Notes: generated from the letters alone by a model not told the origin. A stretch of 45,661 bases of DNA from Prolixibacteraceae bacterium (GCA_023228025.1 JALOCD010000021.1:1-45661), one strand, 5' to 3'; positions 1-9,050 are shown, counted from the stretch's first letter. A program made the numbers and translations.

Positions 1-224
1 TGGAGTTGCCAAAGACAAATCTATCGTTAAGTTTTGAAGGCAATGTTGCTGTAATACAGAATCTTGGTGATGTACCTGCGGTAGGTGTCAACTTCGACTG
101 TCCCGAAATCTCTGATAAATTCCGTGCGGAACACAGTTATTTCTGGCTTGACCCGAAAGAGACAAGAAGGGTCAATGTCAACAGGACTGAAGGAATTAAA
201 ATAAAAGCCTGGAATTCAAAGTAA
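1..224 (+). CDS. C-terminal end of a GH2-type glycoside hydrolase (partial)
   Basis: Only the last 74 codons are present; the frame is open to the left window edge, so the gene begins outside and no start should be assigned here. The residues form a beta-sandwich with the pattern NLGDVPAVGV, SDKF and SYFWLDPKE. This resembles the C-terminal Ig-like domain of GH2 beta-mannosidase or exo-glucosaminidase-like enzymes, which usually carry 'NxGxxPAxxV' followed by 'FWLxPGE'. The stop is 23 bases before the next gene, so the two are probably co-transcribed. The catalytic barrel is not visible, so substrate cannot be judged. An Ig-like domain of another glycosidase family is a possible alternative. 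Confidence 0.66.
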   Translation, partial: ELPKTNLSLSFEGNVAVIQNLGDVPAVGVNFDCPEISDKFRAEHSYFWLDPKETRRVNVNRTEGIKIKAWNSK

Positions 225-247
225 ACAGTCTCTATATAATTGAAAAA

Positions 248-1780
248 ATGATCAGACGAAATTTCATTAAAAAAGCGACCATAACTGGCGCTGCAATTCA
301 TACCGGACTTTTTGGAACTCTTGGTTCAAATATTTTTCGTGCTGAAGGTCCCGCCATCAATACATCTGATTTCTCCGAGAGAATTATTCAAAATAAGCAG
401 GGACGAAAAGTCATTATTCTAAAACCTGCTGAATTGGATGAAATCCTGGCTAATCCCGGTATTGGATGGGAAACCCAGGGGAGAGTTGCAAAACAGGATA
501 AAAACCTCCCATCCTGGATACCTTCCACAATTTGTTACTGCAGGTGGGGATGGGACAAGTTCGAGCCCAAACAAGGACAGATCGATACTGATTTTATAAA
601 CGGGTATTTAAGAGAAGCTCGCGATTCTGGCCAAAAACTTGCGCTCCGTGTGATGCCGATTTATCCCGGAAGAAAAACATATCCCGATTGGCTAAAGGAA
701 ATAGGTGGTAAGATTAACTATTATCCGCATCCTGATGGAGCGGAGGATACTCCCATTATTGACTTTGATGACCCGATAGTATTGGAAGCGCATACCGAAT
801 TCATTGAAAAATTGGGTATCCTTTATGACGGGCACCCGGATGTTGATCATGTCGACATAGGTTCAGTTGGTTGTTGGGGTGAGTGGAACCTTTCTGGATT
901 TAAAGAGGCAAAAATGCCTTTAATTGAAAACTTAAAGAAAATCATTGATGCATATATAAATGCATTCAGGAAAACACCCCTTGTCATTCCGATTGCCTCC
1001 AACAGGCCCCATTTACTTCAGTACGCAACCGAGAATGGGGCAGGATGGAGAGCAGACTGTTTTGGGGATATGAACTGGCAAATGATGAATTATTACACCC
1101 AGGCTCTTGCAGGTGATAATGCACTTGGATCATGGAAAAAAGGCCCTGTTGCATGGGAATCCTGCTGGGAAGCCAAAAAATGGGTGGAACAAGGTTGGTC
1201 GTTACGGTTTATCTTTAATTACGGTCTTGCCCTGCATGGTTCGGTGTTAAACAACAAATCTGCAACGCTTCCTGAAGGGGAGGAGGTAAAAGCTGAAATA
1301 ATAAGGTTCCTTAAGAGGCTAGGATATCGGTTTGTTCTTAAAGAATTTAGCCATGAGGAAAAAGTTAAGGCAGGCAGTCGGTTCGAATTGAGCATGAAAT
1401 GGCAGAATGCAGGAAGTGCTCCCTGTTACAGACCTTACAGATTGGCTTTTAGAATTACTGATAATTTGGGACAAGAACAAAAGGGGGGAACATTTATAAG
1501 CTCAGTCAACGTTAAAAACTGGATGCCAGGCGACATGGTACTGAATCCACAGGAATATCTTAAGGACCCGGTTGATCTGCCACTGGGAGAAATCAATGAG
1601 GTAAAAGAATCAATCAATTTACCTGGAGATTTAAAACCGGGGAAATATAAACTTTCAATAGCAATCGTTGGTGAAGAATGGGACAAGGTTAATGCTGAAA
1701 AACCGGTTGTCCGGCTTGGAATAAAAGGCAGGGCAGAGGATGGGTGGTATCCCTTGAGCGAATTTACAATTATCAAGTAA
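248..1780 (+). CDS. DUF4832-type TIM-barrel protein, putative secreted glycosidase
   Basis: This 510-residue protein begins with a Tat-like leader (MIRRNFIKKATITGAA), so export to the periplasm is likely. The N-terminal part has the NPGIGW motif near residue 70 and then a barrel-like domain with the stretch DIGSVGCWGEWN. Glu212 in that stretch sits where clan-A glycosidases carry an acid/base residue. The last 130 residues form a beta-sandwich (KWQNAGSAPCYRPY ... GKYKLSIAIV), as in DUF4832 proteins. Members occur beside carbohydrate enzymes, but I know of no settled activity for them. It follows the GH2 fragment closely and probably shares its transcript. Glycosidase function is an inference from fold-like motifs and neighbours. 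Confidence 0.72.
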   Translation: MIRRNFIKKATITGAAIHTGLFGTLGSNIFRAEGPAINTSDFSERIIQNKQGRKVIILKPAELDEILANPGIGWETQGRVAKQDKNLPSWIPSTICYCRWGWDKFEPKQGQIDTDFINGYLREARDSGQKLALRVMPIYPGRKTYPDWLKEIGGKINYYPHPDGAEDTPIIDFDDPIVLEAHTEFIEKLGILYDGHPDVDHVDIGSVGCWGEWNLSGFKEAKMPLIENLKKIIDAYINAFRKTPLVIPIASNRPHLLQYATENGAGWRADCFGDMNWQMMNYYTQALAGDNALGSWKKGPVAWESCWEAKKWVEQGWSLRFIFNYGLALHGSVLNNKSATLPEGEEVKAEIIRFLKRLGYRFVLKEFSHEEKVKAGSRFELSMKWQNAGSAPCYRPYRLAFRITDNLGQEQKGGTFISSVNVKNWMPGDMVLNPQEYLKDPVDLPLGEINEVKESINLPGDLKPGKYKLSIAIVGEEWDKVNAEKPVVRLGIKGRAEDGWYPLSEFTIIK

Positions 1781-1884
1781 ACGAGTCTTATCTTATTATT
1801 CTTATTCGGTACCCAGATTTTGAGAATTCCAGATGTAAAAAGAAGCTTTTAATTGTATTATTTGGATTTTATTGCATCTTTTTA

Positions 1885-1948
1885 TGCAAATGGAGTGTCA
1901 TAAGTTGAAAAAGCAGTAGTTTTTTATTGGGAATTTATACAATAGTTT
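1885..1948 (+). promoter_or_regulatory. 64-bp conserved upstream element, copy A (before GH3 gene)
   Basis: By eye this segment aligns without gaps to 18528-18591, with about 51 of 64 bases identical and 31 of the first 35. Shared words are ATGCAAAT (starting one base earlier), GAGTGTCAT, AGTTG and AATAGTTT. It ends 52 bases before the GH3 start codon. The TAGTTTCA at its right end resembles the Bacteroidetes -7 box (TAnnTTTG). I read it as a promoter with an attached regulator site shared by two transcription units. Confidence 0.55.
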
Positions 1949-2000
1949 CACCAGAAAACTCTAAGTAAATAATTTAAACAGAATACTAAAGACTCCGACC

Positions 2001-4232
2001 ATGCTAACAATGAAACCATCGCTGCTTCTATTGATGGCTTGCCTTTTTATCTCCTTTGGCTTTAAGGGTATACCTGAAAAAAAGCAAATGAGCGATAAAG
2101 ACCGGATGAAGCATGAAGCCAGCGCCATTCCCGGCGTTGAAAAGAAAGTCCTTAACCTTCTAGCAAAGATGACTTTGGAAGAAAAGGTAGGCCAGATGGT
2201 TCAGATAACTCCTGATCTTGAAAATGACTCACAGGTTGTTATGTTTGGCAAAAGAAATGTGGGGAGTGTTTATTATTCTCCCCACAATTTCACGATCAAT
2301 GACTGGTATGTTTATGAGAAAAAATATCAGGAGCGATTCCTTGCCAATAACCGTTTAAAAATACCATTTCTATCACCGCATTGCTTTCAGCATGGCGCAA
2401 TTTACATTAAAGATGCGACGATATTTCCCCACAACCTTACCCTGGCTGCCACTTTTACCCCCCGGTTCGGCCAGGAGATGGGAAATGTGACAATCCTTGA
2501 AAGTGGCGACCTGGCCCATAATTTTATCTGGGTGCCGGTAGTGGACATTGGCCGCAACCACCGCTGGTCAAGATTTTTTGAAACCTTTGGCGAATCGTAT
2601 TACCTCTGTTCCCGCATGGGCGAAGCCATTGTCAAAGGGATCCAGGATACTGTTATAACCTCGCCCTATAAGGTTGCCGCCTGCGCCAAACATTTTATCG
2701 GCTATTCTGATCCCCGGTCAGGCTGGGACAGATCGCCCGTCGTCATATCCGATCAGGAGCTTTATGAATTTTATGTCCCCTCTTTCAAAGCCTGTATCGA
2801 TGCAGGGGTCAAGATCATTGAGGCCAACAGCGGCGAAGTCAATGGCATTCCGGTGCATGCCTCTCACAGGTTACTGACAACCTTGCTTCGCGACGAATTG
2901 GGGTTCAAAGGCCTGTTAAATTCAGATTACCAGGATATCCGGAAACTGGCAACTTACCACCATGTTGCCGCAAACGAGAAGGAGGCTGCCTATTTGGGGG
3001 TGATGGCCGGTCTCGACCTTGTCCTTACACCGCATGATCTGTTTTTTGCCGATGATGTGATTGCCCTTGTCAAAGAAGGAAGGATTTCAGAAGAACGGAT
3101 TGATTTATCTACTGCAAGGATTTTGCGCTTAAAATTCGAACTTGGGCTGTTTGATCATCCGTTGCCCCGCAACGACCGGTTCGACCGCTTTGCCAGACCG
3201 GAATCTATCGGAAAAGCGCTAAACGCTGCCCGTGAAGCGATCGTGTTGTTAAAAAATGAGAACAACCTGCTCCCATTGGACCCGCAAACCTCAAAAAGAG
3301 TCCTTGTTACCGGGTTTAATGCCAACAAAAGAATGGCAACTTCCGGTGGTTGGACAGTAGTAACAACCTCCCCCAAAGCCAAAACTATTTTTGAAGGGAT
3401 CACGGAGCAATTCCACGACAGCAAAGTTACACTGGTTGAAAATGATACCGAAAAGATTATATCCGGAGCCAAAGAGGCCGATGTGATCATTTATGTGGCC
3501 GGAGAAGACCCATACAGTGAAGAAAGGGGCAATATCCAGGATGTAAACCTTCCTGATGATCAGCTGGGGCAAATCAACGCGGCCATCTCTACAGGCAAGC
3601 CGGTCATACTGATCATGGTGGCGGGAAGGCCCTTGATTATTACCAGGGTATATGACCGCTGCAAGGCGGTGCTTTGGGCGGGATTGCCAGGTTATGAAGG
3701 GGCGAGGGCAATTGCTGAGATTTTAAACGGATCGGTCAACCCGAGCGGGAAACTGCCTTTTGCCTATCCCTATACCGATTCGCGCAACTTGACTTACAAC
3801 CAGAAATACCACGATTTGCAACTGACCAAAAACCTGAAAGTGCCGTGGACATTTGCCGATTTTGGAACGGGTTTGAGTTATACCACTTTTTCCTACGGCA
3901 ATATCCAACTGTCAGATACCATCATCAACGGGAAAAAGGCTTCCCTGAAAGCAACCGTCAAGGTGACCAATACCGGGAAACTAGACGGGAAAGAAGCGGT
4001 ATTGTGGTTTCTTTGGGACGAAGTTGGCAGCATCACCCGTCCGATCAGGGAGTTGAAATATTTTGAAAAGGAACTGATCAAAAGCGGGGAGGGCAAAACC
4101 TTCACTTTTGTGATTGATCCCGTAAGGGACTTAAGCTTCCCCAATGAAAAGGGTGAAAAACTAATTGAAGAAGGATATTTTACCCTTTCAGTAGGTAACC
4201 AAACGGCAAGGTTCCGGTTAAAAGGATTATAA
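2001..4232 (+). CDS. GH3 family beta-glycosidase, secreted
   Basis: A 743-residue glycoside hydrolase family 3 enzyme with the usual three domains: barrel (about 45-375), GH3 C-terminal alpha/beta domain (about 410-625) and fibronectin type III-like domain (about 655-735, motif TNTGKLDGKEAV). The SDYQDI motif carries the expected catalytic nucleophile, Asp309. KHFIGYSDPRSGWDRSP is the conserved substrate-pocket stretch. A hydrophobic N-terminus (PSLLLLMACLFISF) suggests periplasmic or outer-membrane export. ATG at 2001 is used; ATG at 2010 is an equally plausible start. The preceding 220 bases contain the conserved element at 1885, so it probably has its own promoter. GH3 covers beta-glucosidase, xylosidase and others; the substrate cannot be fixed from sequence. 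Confidence 0.93.
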   Translation: MLTMKPSLLLLMACLFISFGFKGIPEKKQMSDKDRMKHEASAIPGVEKKVLNLLAKMTLEEKVGQMVQITPDLENDSQVVMFGKRNVGSVYYSPHNFTINDWYVYEKKYQERFLANNRLKIPFLSPHCFQHGAIYIKDATIFPHNLTLAATFTPRFGQEMGNVTILESGDLAHNFIWVPVVDIGRNHRWSRFFETFGESYYLCSRMGEAIVKGIQDTVITSPYKVAACAKHFIGYSDPRSGWDRSPVVISDQELYEFYVPSFKACIDAGVKIIEANSGEVNGIPVHASHRLLTTLLRDELGFKGLLNSDYQDIRKLATYHHVAANEKEAAYLGVMAGLDLVLTPHDLFFADDVIALVKEGRISEERIDLSTARILRLKFELGLFDHPLPRNDRFDRFARPESIGKALNAAREAIVLLKNENNLLPLDPQTSKRVLVTGFNANKRMATSGGWTVVTTSPKAKTIFEGITEQFHDSKVTLVENDTEKIISGAKEADVIIYVAGEDPYSEERGNIQDVNLPDDQLGQINAAISTGKPVILIMVAGRPLIITRVYDRCKAVLWAGLPGYEGARAIAEILNGSVNPSGKLPFAYPYTDSRNLTYNQKYHDLQLTKNLKVPWTFADFGTGLSYTTFSYGNIQLSDTIINGKKASLKATVKVTNTGKLDGKEAVLWFLWDEVGSITRPIRELKYFEKELIKSGEGKTFTFVIDPVRDLSFPNEKGEKLIEEGYFTLSVGNQTARFRLKGL

Positions 4233-4246
4233 TCTGGATCATGATA

Positions 4247-4273
4247 TGTGTGCCATTACCCTTTCTCGTCTTA
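4247..4273 (+). promoter_or_regulatory. ECF-type promoter motif TGTG-N16-CGTCTTA (copy 1)
   Basis: TGTG at 4247-4250 and CGTC at 4267-4270 are separated by exactly 16 bases, as in copies at 11248 and 42589. The wider match is ATGTGTGCC on the left and CGTCTTAATA on the right. CGTC is a common -10 core for ECF sigma factors. It lies 15 bases after the GH3 stop and about 80 bases before the MFS ATG. It is followed by a 19-codon ORF at 4280-4339, which is probably meaningless. Confidence 0.6.
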
Positions 4274-4355
4274 ATATTTATGAAGGATTCCTTCGTTACT
4301 GTTATTTTTGGAGATCAAGGAATTAATTTTTATCAATAAGACATCTAATCAGATT

Positions 4356-5594
4356 ATGACTGAAAATGACGAAACTTTCAAAACCATAGGTACTTCTGGT
4401 CGGAGTTCGAAGACCTACATAGTGGCTACGGCATTTTTATCCCTTTTCGCTTTGGTTGGAATTGCCTATTATGGTTTGCCATTCTTCTACGACTTTATGA
4501 CCAAGGAATATGGATGGTCCCGGGCGGTTGTCACATCGGGAAATGCGGTTGGAAAATTACTGGTTGGTCCTTTGTTCGGATTTATTGCCGGATGGATGAT
4601 CGACCGCTACGGTCCACGCCGTCTGATGATTTCCGGATCTTTGATGATGGGGGTTTCGCTTATAGGATTGGGCTTTTCAAGCTCTTTGCCCATGTTTTAT
4701 CTGTTCTGGGTTTTTAATGCCCTGGGATACGTTTGTGGTGGTCCACTGCCCTGCCAGGTATTGGTTTCGAGGTGGTTCGACAAAAACAGGGGAAAGGCCA
4801 TGGGAATTGCCTATTTGGGAATTGGAACAGGTGGGGCCTTGGTCCCATTGTTCTCAGCCGGGCTCGAAAAAGCATATGGCTGGCACCTTGCACTGGCTGC
4901 ATTGGGCATTCTGATTGTTTTAATTGCTTTGCCAATGGCATGGTTTATCAAGGAACCAAAAACCAAAGTAGAAGGGAAAATTACCGGTGATACCATGGTG
5001 CCGATCAGCAACATTCTCAAAAACCCCTATTTTTATCTTTTGGCAATCGGAAGTATGAGTTGCATGGGTGCTGTCGGAGGAATAGGCCAACATATAAAAT
5101 ATTATCTGAACGACCTGCATTTTACGCAATCAGAGGCTGCACATGTGATGTCAATTGTTCTGGTATTTAGCCTTGTTGGCAGGGTGCTGATGGGTTGGTT
5201 GGCCGATATCATCCATCGCAAATATGTCATGATCTTGATCTATATCATGGTGGCCATATCCATCCCATTGTTGTTGGTCCCGGATTTCCCCGGGCGGATT
5301 TATCTTTTTACAGTACTTTTTGGCATTGGGCTTGGTGGCAATTACATGATCATCCCATTAATGGCAGCCGACCTGTTTGGTGTCAGGGCTTTGGGACGGA
5401 CGATGGGGATTATTCTGGTCGCGGATGGTGTGGCCGAATCACTTTTCCCAATGCTGGTTGGAATGATGTACAACGATGTCACGAAAAGCTATGCGACGGG
5501 ATTTATACTCTTAATATGTTTGGCACTGGCAGGGGCAATTATTGTCTCCTTCTTACCCAATTCTCCTGTCGTAAAAGAGGACCGACCGATTTGA
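4356..5594 (+). CDS. MFS transporter
   Basis: A 412-residue inner-membrane permease with about twelve hydrophobic segments and the family A-motif at the loop after helix 2 (GWMIDRYGPRRLM). A second DRxGxR-like loop is WLADIIHRK. It resembles oxalate/formate- or monocarboxylate-type MFS permeases in its early GWSR and GPLFGFIAGWMIDRYG stretches, so the cargo is likely a small organic acid or sugar acid; that is an inference. The frame extends to a TTG at 4308, but the ATG at 4356 (MTENDETF) gives a normal short cytoplasmic N-terminus and is preferred. It is the first gene of a four-gene operon, with an ECF-like promoter upstream and the M20 gene 49 bases downstream. Confidence 0.9.
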   Translation: MTENDETFKTIGTSGRSSKTYIVATAFLSLFALVGIAYYGLPFFYDFMTKEYGWSRAVVTSGNAVGKLLVGPLFGFIAGWMIDRYGPRRLMISGSLMMGVSLIGLGFSSSLPMFYLFWVFNALGYVCGGPLPCQVLVSRWFDKNRGKAMGIAYLGIGTGGALVPLFSAGLEKAYGWHLALAALGILIVLIALPMAWFIKEPKTKVEGKITGDTMVPISNILKNPYFYLLAIGSMSCMGAVGGIGQHIKYYLNDLHFTQSEAAHVMSIVLVFSLVGRVLMGWLADIIHRKYVMILIYIMVAISIPLLLVPDFPGRIYLFTVLFGIGLGGNYMIIPLMAADLFGVRALGRTMGIILVADGVAESLFPMLVGMMYNDVTKSYATGFILLICLALAGAIIVSFLPNSPVVKEDRPI

Positions 5595-5643
5595 GATTTT
5601 AAAAATTAATACTGGATTTCTTTTAAAAAATAATCTGACAATC

Positions 5644-6789
5644 ATGGTTTTTGAGGATGCCATTTCCCTGACACAAAAGCTTATTTCTTTCAATACAGTT
5701 AATCCCGAAGGAAATGAGGACGATATTGCAAGGTTTGTAGGCGTCCTGCTTGGAAGTCATGGCTTTAAGGTTGATTATCATAAATTTGCAGAAAATAAAC
5801 TATCAGTTATTGCAGAAAAGGGAGTCGGTGGAAATAGGCCTCCGATCGTATTGACAGGTCATTTCGACACGGTTCCATTGGGGGAAAAGCCATGGAAGGA
5901 AGATCCCTTTTTGGGAACAATAAAAGATGGTAAAATTTTCGGTCGGGGCTCAAGTGATATGAAAGGTGGTCTGGCTGCCATGATTTGTGCGGCAGTACAG
6001 GCATCTCAAAAGAGCACTCCAACGGGAGGGATCCGGCTTATATTCACTGCGGCCGAGGAACCGGGATGTCATGGGGCATTGCATTTGGTCGAAACAGGAT
6101 ACAACCTTGGGAAAGCGGGTGCGATCATTGTTGGCGAACCTACATCCAATATGCCGGCCATCGGACACAAGGGGGCGCTTTACCTGAGTGTTTCAGCCTC
6201 AGGCAAAACGGCGCACTCCTCCATGCCTGAATTGGGTGATAATGCCATCTACAAGGCAGCAAGGGCAATTACCAAAATTGAGAATTTTCAATTTCGGGCT
6301 GATTGTGATGATTTACATGGATTTCCAACCATCAATGTAGGCCTTGTCAATGGCGGAAAAAACTTAAACTCGGTTCCTGATCATGCCGAGTTTACCATTG
6401 ATATCCGTTCTACCGGGAAAATAAAACATGCTGAAGTATTGGCGCGACTTTCCAAAGAACTAGGCAAAGAGATCAAGATAAAGAAATTAGTCGACCTGCC
6501 GCCGGTTAGTTCTTCTGAATCGGCACAGTTTATTCAATCGGTATACGCTGTCTGCGGCATAGATCCTGAAAAAGGAGCGCATCAAAAGTCCCTGCCTTAC
6601 ATGACCGATGGTGCGGTATTGCATCAATTGTACGGTGGTGTCCCGACAGTCATTTTGGGTCCGGGTCAGCCTGAAATGGCCCACCAAACTGATGAGTTTT
6701 GTTATATTGAAAAAATAGAAGAGGCAGTAAGAATATATAAAAATATCATTCTAAAATATGGAGGAATCAGTGATGACAAATTTTCCTAA
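5644..6789 (+). CDS. M20-family metallopeptidase/deacylase (ArgE/DapE-like)
   Basis: A 381-residue zinc hydrolase of the ArgE/DapE/carboxypeptidase G2 family, probably cytoplasmic because no signal peptide is seen. The metal and catalytic set is complete: His73 and Asp75 in GHFDTVP, Asp105 in GRGSSDMKGG, Glu138 and Glu139 in AAEEPG, Glu165 in VGEPTS and His347 in MAHQTDEF. The middle of the protein is the dimerization lid (KGALYLSVSASGKTAHSS). Family members cleave N-acyl amino acids or short peptides. In this operon the substrate may be an N-acylated compound brought in by the MFS protein. The 3' end overlaps the next gene by 17 bases, which indicates translational coupling. Confidence 0.93.
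   Translation: MVFEDAISLTQKLISFNTVNPEGNEDDIARFVGVLLGSHGFKVDYHKFAENKLSVIAEKGVGGNRPPIVLTGHFDTVPLGEKPWKEDPFLGTIKDGKIFGRGSSDMKGGLAAMICAAVQASQKSTPTGGIRLIFTAAEEPGCHGALHLVETGYNLGKAGAIIVGEPTSNMPAIGHKGALYLSVSASGKTAHSSMPELGDNAIYKAARAITKIENFQFRADCDDLHGFPTINVGLVNGGKNLNSVPDHAEFTIDIRSTGKIKHAEVLARLSKELGKEIKIKKLVDLPPVSSSESAQFIQSVYAVCGIDPEKGAHQKSLPYMTDGAVLHQLYGGVPTVILGPGQPEMAHQTDEFCYIEKIEEAVRIYKNIILKYGGISDDKFS
6760..6764 (+). promoter_or_regulatory. Shine-Dalgarno-like GGAGG selecting the ATG at 6773
   Basis: GGAGG ends eight bases before ATG 6773. The alternative ATG at 6758 overlaps this site and has no such sequence. Strong SD sites are uncommon in this phylum, so this one is informative about the start of the epimerase-like gene. 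Confidence 0.55.
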
Positions 6790-7810
6790 AACAATAGAAA
6801 ACGAGCAACAGCTGGAAGAGCTACTTTCAAGGCCAACAGCTGAAGTAATCGATTATTTTAAAACCCTTGAGGGTGACATTATTTTTCTGGGAATTGCAGG
6901 AAAGATTGGTCCTTCGATTGCCAGGATGGCCAAAAGGGCCTGCGTGGAAGCTGGCATTGCGAAGCGAATCATCGGCGTTTCCCGCTTTAGCAACGAACGG
7001 GAGAAAAGTCAGATTAAGAGCTTTGGCATTGAAACGATCCGGGGAGATTTGCTTGATCCCGAATTTGTCAAAAGCCTGCCGCAGGTAAGAAATGTGATCT
7101 ATCTTGCCGGCATGAAGTTTGGCGCCGAAGGAAATCTAGCACTTACCTGGGCAATGAATACCTATGTTCCGGCCCTGGTGGCAGAACACTATAAAAATTC
7201 CAAAATAGTAGCCTTTTCAACCGGCTGTGTTTATCCGTTGGTCAGAATAGAGTCAGGTGGTTCTTTAGAGACCGATAAACCGGTCGCTATCGGCGAATAT
7301 GCCCAGTCGTGCCTTGGGCGGGAAAGAATGTTTGAATTTGGGAGTATTAAATACAATACCCCCACTGTACTTATCAGACTGAACTATTCCGTAGAAATGC
7401 GCTATGGTGTGCTTGTTGATGTAGCATCCAAAGTTAAAAATGATGAGCTGGTCGATTTGTCGATGGGTTATTTCAATGTAATCTGGCAAGGGGATATGAA
7501 TGCCATGTCGCTACTTACATTGGCGCATTGCACTTCACCGGCAAATGTAATTAACCTGACTGGCCCTGAGACGCTTTCGGTAAGGCAGGTTGCCATTGAA
7601 TTTGGAAAGCTTTTCGGAAAGAACCCGAAATTTACGGGACATGAGGCGCCAACAGCCCTGTTAAGCAACGCCACGCTGTCGCACAACATTTTTGGCAAAC
7701 CAAACGTATCCACAGAATTGATGATCCAATGGATTGCCCACTGGATCAGCCACGAAAACAGATTATTAAATAAGCAAACACATTTCGAAGTCAGGGATGG
7801 AAAATATTAA
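6773..7810 (+). CDS. NAD-dependent epimerase/dehydratase-like protein
   Basis: A 345-residue extended short-chain dehydrogenase-like protein. The N-terminal Rossmann segment (DIIFLGIAGKIGPSIARMAKRA), the YLAGMKFG strand and FSTGCVYPL are typical of the NAD-dependent epimerase family. The usual YxxxK catalytic pair is not intact: the Tyr in GEYAQSCLGRE is followed at +4 by Cys rather than Lys. The protein may therefore bind the cofactor and use another base, or not be an epimerase at all. The start at 6773 is chosen for its GGAGG site. It overlaps the M20 gene and lies 17 bases before the DapA-like gene, so a shared pathway step is likely. Confidence 0.82.
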   Translation: MTNFPKTIENEQQLEELLSRPTAEVIDYFKTLEGDIIFLGIAGKIGPSIARMAKRACVEAGIAKRIIGVSRFSNEREKSQIKSFGIETIRGDLLDPEFVKSLPQVRNVIYLAGMKFGAEGNLALTWAMNTYVPALVAEHYKNSKIVAFSTGCVYPLVRIESGGSLETDKPVAIGEYAQSCLGRERMFEFGSIKYNTPTVLIRLNYSVEMRYGVLVDVASKVKNDELVDLSMGYFNVIWQGDMNAMSLLTLAHCTSPANVINLTGPETLSVRQVAIEFGKLFGKNPKFTGHEAPTALLSNATLSHNIFGKPNVSTELMIQWIAHWISHENRLLNKQTHFEVRDGKY

Positions 7811-7827
7811 AAGATAAATAAGATATA

Positions 7828-8895
7828 ATGAACCAATTAAAGCTTAAAATAGAAAAATCAAATGCACTGAACAGTGGACTGGTTATACCTGCACTTCCAC
7901 TGGCATTGAACAAGAACAGAAAGATGGACGAACGCAGGCAACGAGCTTTGCTGCGTTATTATCTGGATGCTGGGGCCGGAGGTTTGGCTATTGCAGTCCA
8001 TACTACGCAATTTGAAATCAGGTTACCCGAAGTCGGGTTGTTCAGGCCTATACTGGAGTTGGCCAAGGAAGAACATCACCTTTTTACTGAAAGGAGCAAA
8101 AAACCGATTGTCCTGATTGCAGGTGTAATCGGGCAAACCCAACAGGCAATACAGGAAGCAAGGTTGGCTGCTGATCTTGGTTATGATGCAGTGTTGTTAA
8201 GTCTTGCAGCCTTGCGTGATGCATCCAACCAGGCCTTGTTGAATCATTGCAGGGCTATTGCTGAGATTTTGCCGGTTATTGGATTCTATCTTCAACCGGC
8301 TGTTGGCGGGCGCAAACTGGACGTTGATTTTTGGCGCGAATTTTCCCGGATAGAAAATGTGGTTGCCATAAAAATGGCGCCATTCAACCGCTACCAGACT
8401 TTGGATGTAATCCGCGGGGTGATTGAATCTGGAAGATCCAATGAAATTGTACTATATACAGGCAATGATGATAATATTTTGATCGATTTACTCACTGAAT
8501 TTAATATGTCGGATGGGAAAAATCTGGTCAAAAAAAGAATTTCAGGGGGGTTGCTTGGACATTGGGCAGTCTGGACAAAAAAGGCTGTCGAACTGCTTGA
8601 TATGGTTAAGCATGGAGAGGAAAGACAGAATACCCGACATTTGTTGACATTGGCAGCTCAGATCACTGACAGTAATTCGGCTTTTTTTGATACCGCCAAC
8701 AATTTTGCCGGTTGTATCACTGGAATCCATGAAGTACTGCGTCGCCAGGGATTGCTTGAGGGTATCTGGACATTGAATGAAAAAGAAGTACTCTCACCCG
8801 GACAAAAAGAGGAAATTGACCGCGTTTACCGGGCGTATCCTGAGTTAAACGACGATGCTTTCGTCGCAGAAAACCTGGATCGGTGGCTTGCTTAA
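7828..8895 (+). CDS. Dihydrodipicolinate synthase/N-acetylneuraminate lyase family protein
   Basis: A 355-residue class I aldolase-type barrel, predicted cytoplasmic. The Schiff-base lysine is Lys182 in VAIKMAPFN. The partner tyrosine is Tyr154 in GFYLQP. Their 28-residue spacing equals Tyr133/Lys161 of E. coli DapA. The normal GTTGE-type motif is replaced by GAGGLAIAVHTTQFEIR, so this is a divergent branch and not housekeeping DapA. It is about 50 residues longer than DapA. Family chemistry is pyruvate aldol addition or cleavage. Here it could split a keto-deoxy sugar acid or a related intermediate made by the two genes before it. It is the last gene of the MFS operon. Confidence 0.9.
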   Translation: MNQLKLKIEKSNALNSGLVIPALPLALNKNRKMDERRQRALLRYYLDAGAGGLAIAVHTTQFEIRLPEVGLFRPILELAKEEHHLFTERSKKPIVLIAGVIGQTQQAIQEARLAADLGYDAVLLSLAALRDASNQALLNHCRAIAEILPVIGFYLQPAVGGRKLDVDFWREFSRIENVVAIKMAPFNRYQTLDVIRGVIESGRSNEIVLYTGNDDNILIDLLTEFNMSDGKNLVKKRISGGLLGHWAVWTKKAVELLDMVKHGEERQNTRHLLTLAAQITDSNSAFFDTANNFAGCITGIHEVLRRQGLLEGIWTLNEKEVLSPGQKEEIDRVYRAYPELNDDAFVAENLDRWLA

Positions 8896-8922
8896 ATATC
8901 ATAAAGTATTATTCAATTTTTC

Positions 8923-8953
8923 TTGCAAAAAACGCTTATTTTTACTAGCTTTG
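8923..8953 (+). promoter_or_regulatory. Bacteroidetes-type housekeeping promoter (TTG-N20-TAGCTTTG)
   Basis: TTG at 8923-8925 and TAGCTTTG at 8946-8953 are separated by 20 bases. This matches the Bacteroidetes -33/-7 consensus (TTG, then TAnnTTTG) exactly. It lies about 100 bases before the FecI1 gene. A palindrome, ATCTCCATGGGGAGAT, follows in the leader at about 8986-9001 and may fold in the RNA. Confidence 0.6.
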
Positions 8954-9050
8954 CTAAAGCGGTGTGTGGAAAAAATAAACAACCAATCTCCATGGGGAGA
9001 TCTCATCCCCATCATTGTAAAAGGATAAATTTATTCAAGCAATCAATAAA

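Noticed and set aside
5195..5602. 135-codon open frame overlapping the MFS gene
   Set aside because: It is a shifted frame of the transporter, rich in Trp and His as expected from out-of-frame membrane-protein DNA.
7828..8895. Housekeeping dapA for lysine synthesis
   Set aside because: The GTTGE-type motif is replaced, the protein is about 50 residues longer and the context is catabolic, so only family membership is claimed.
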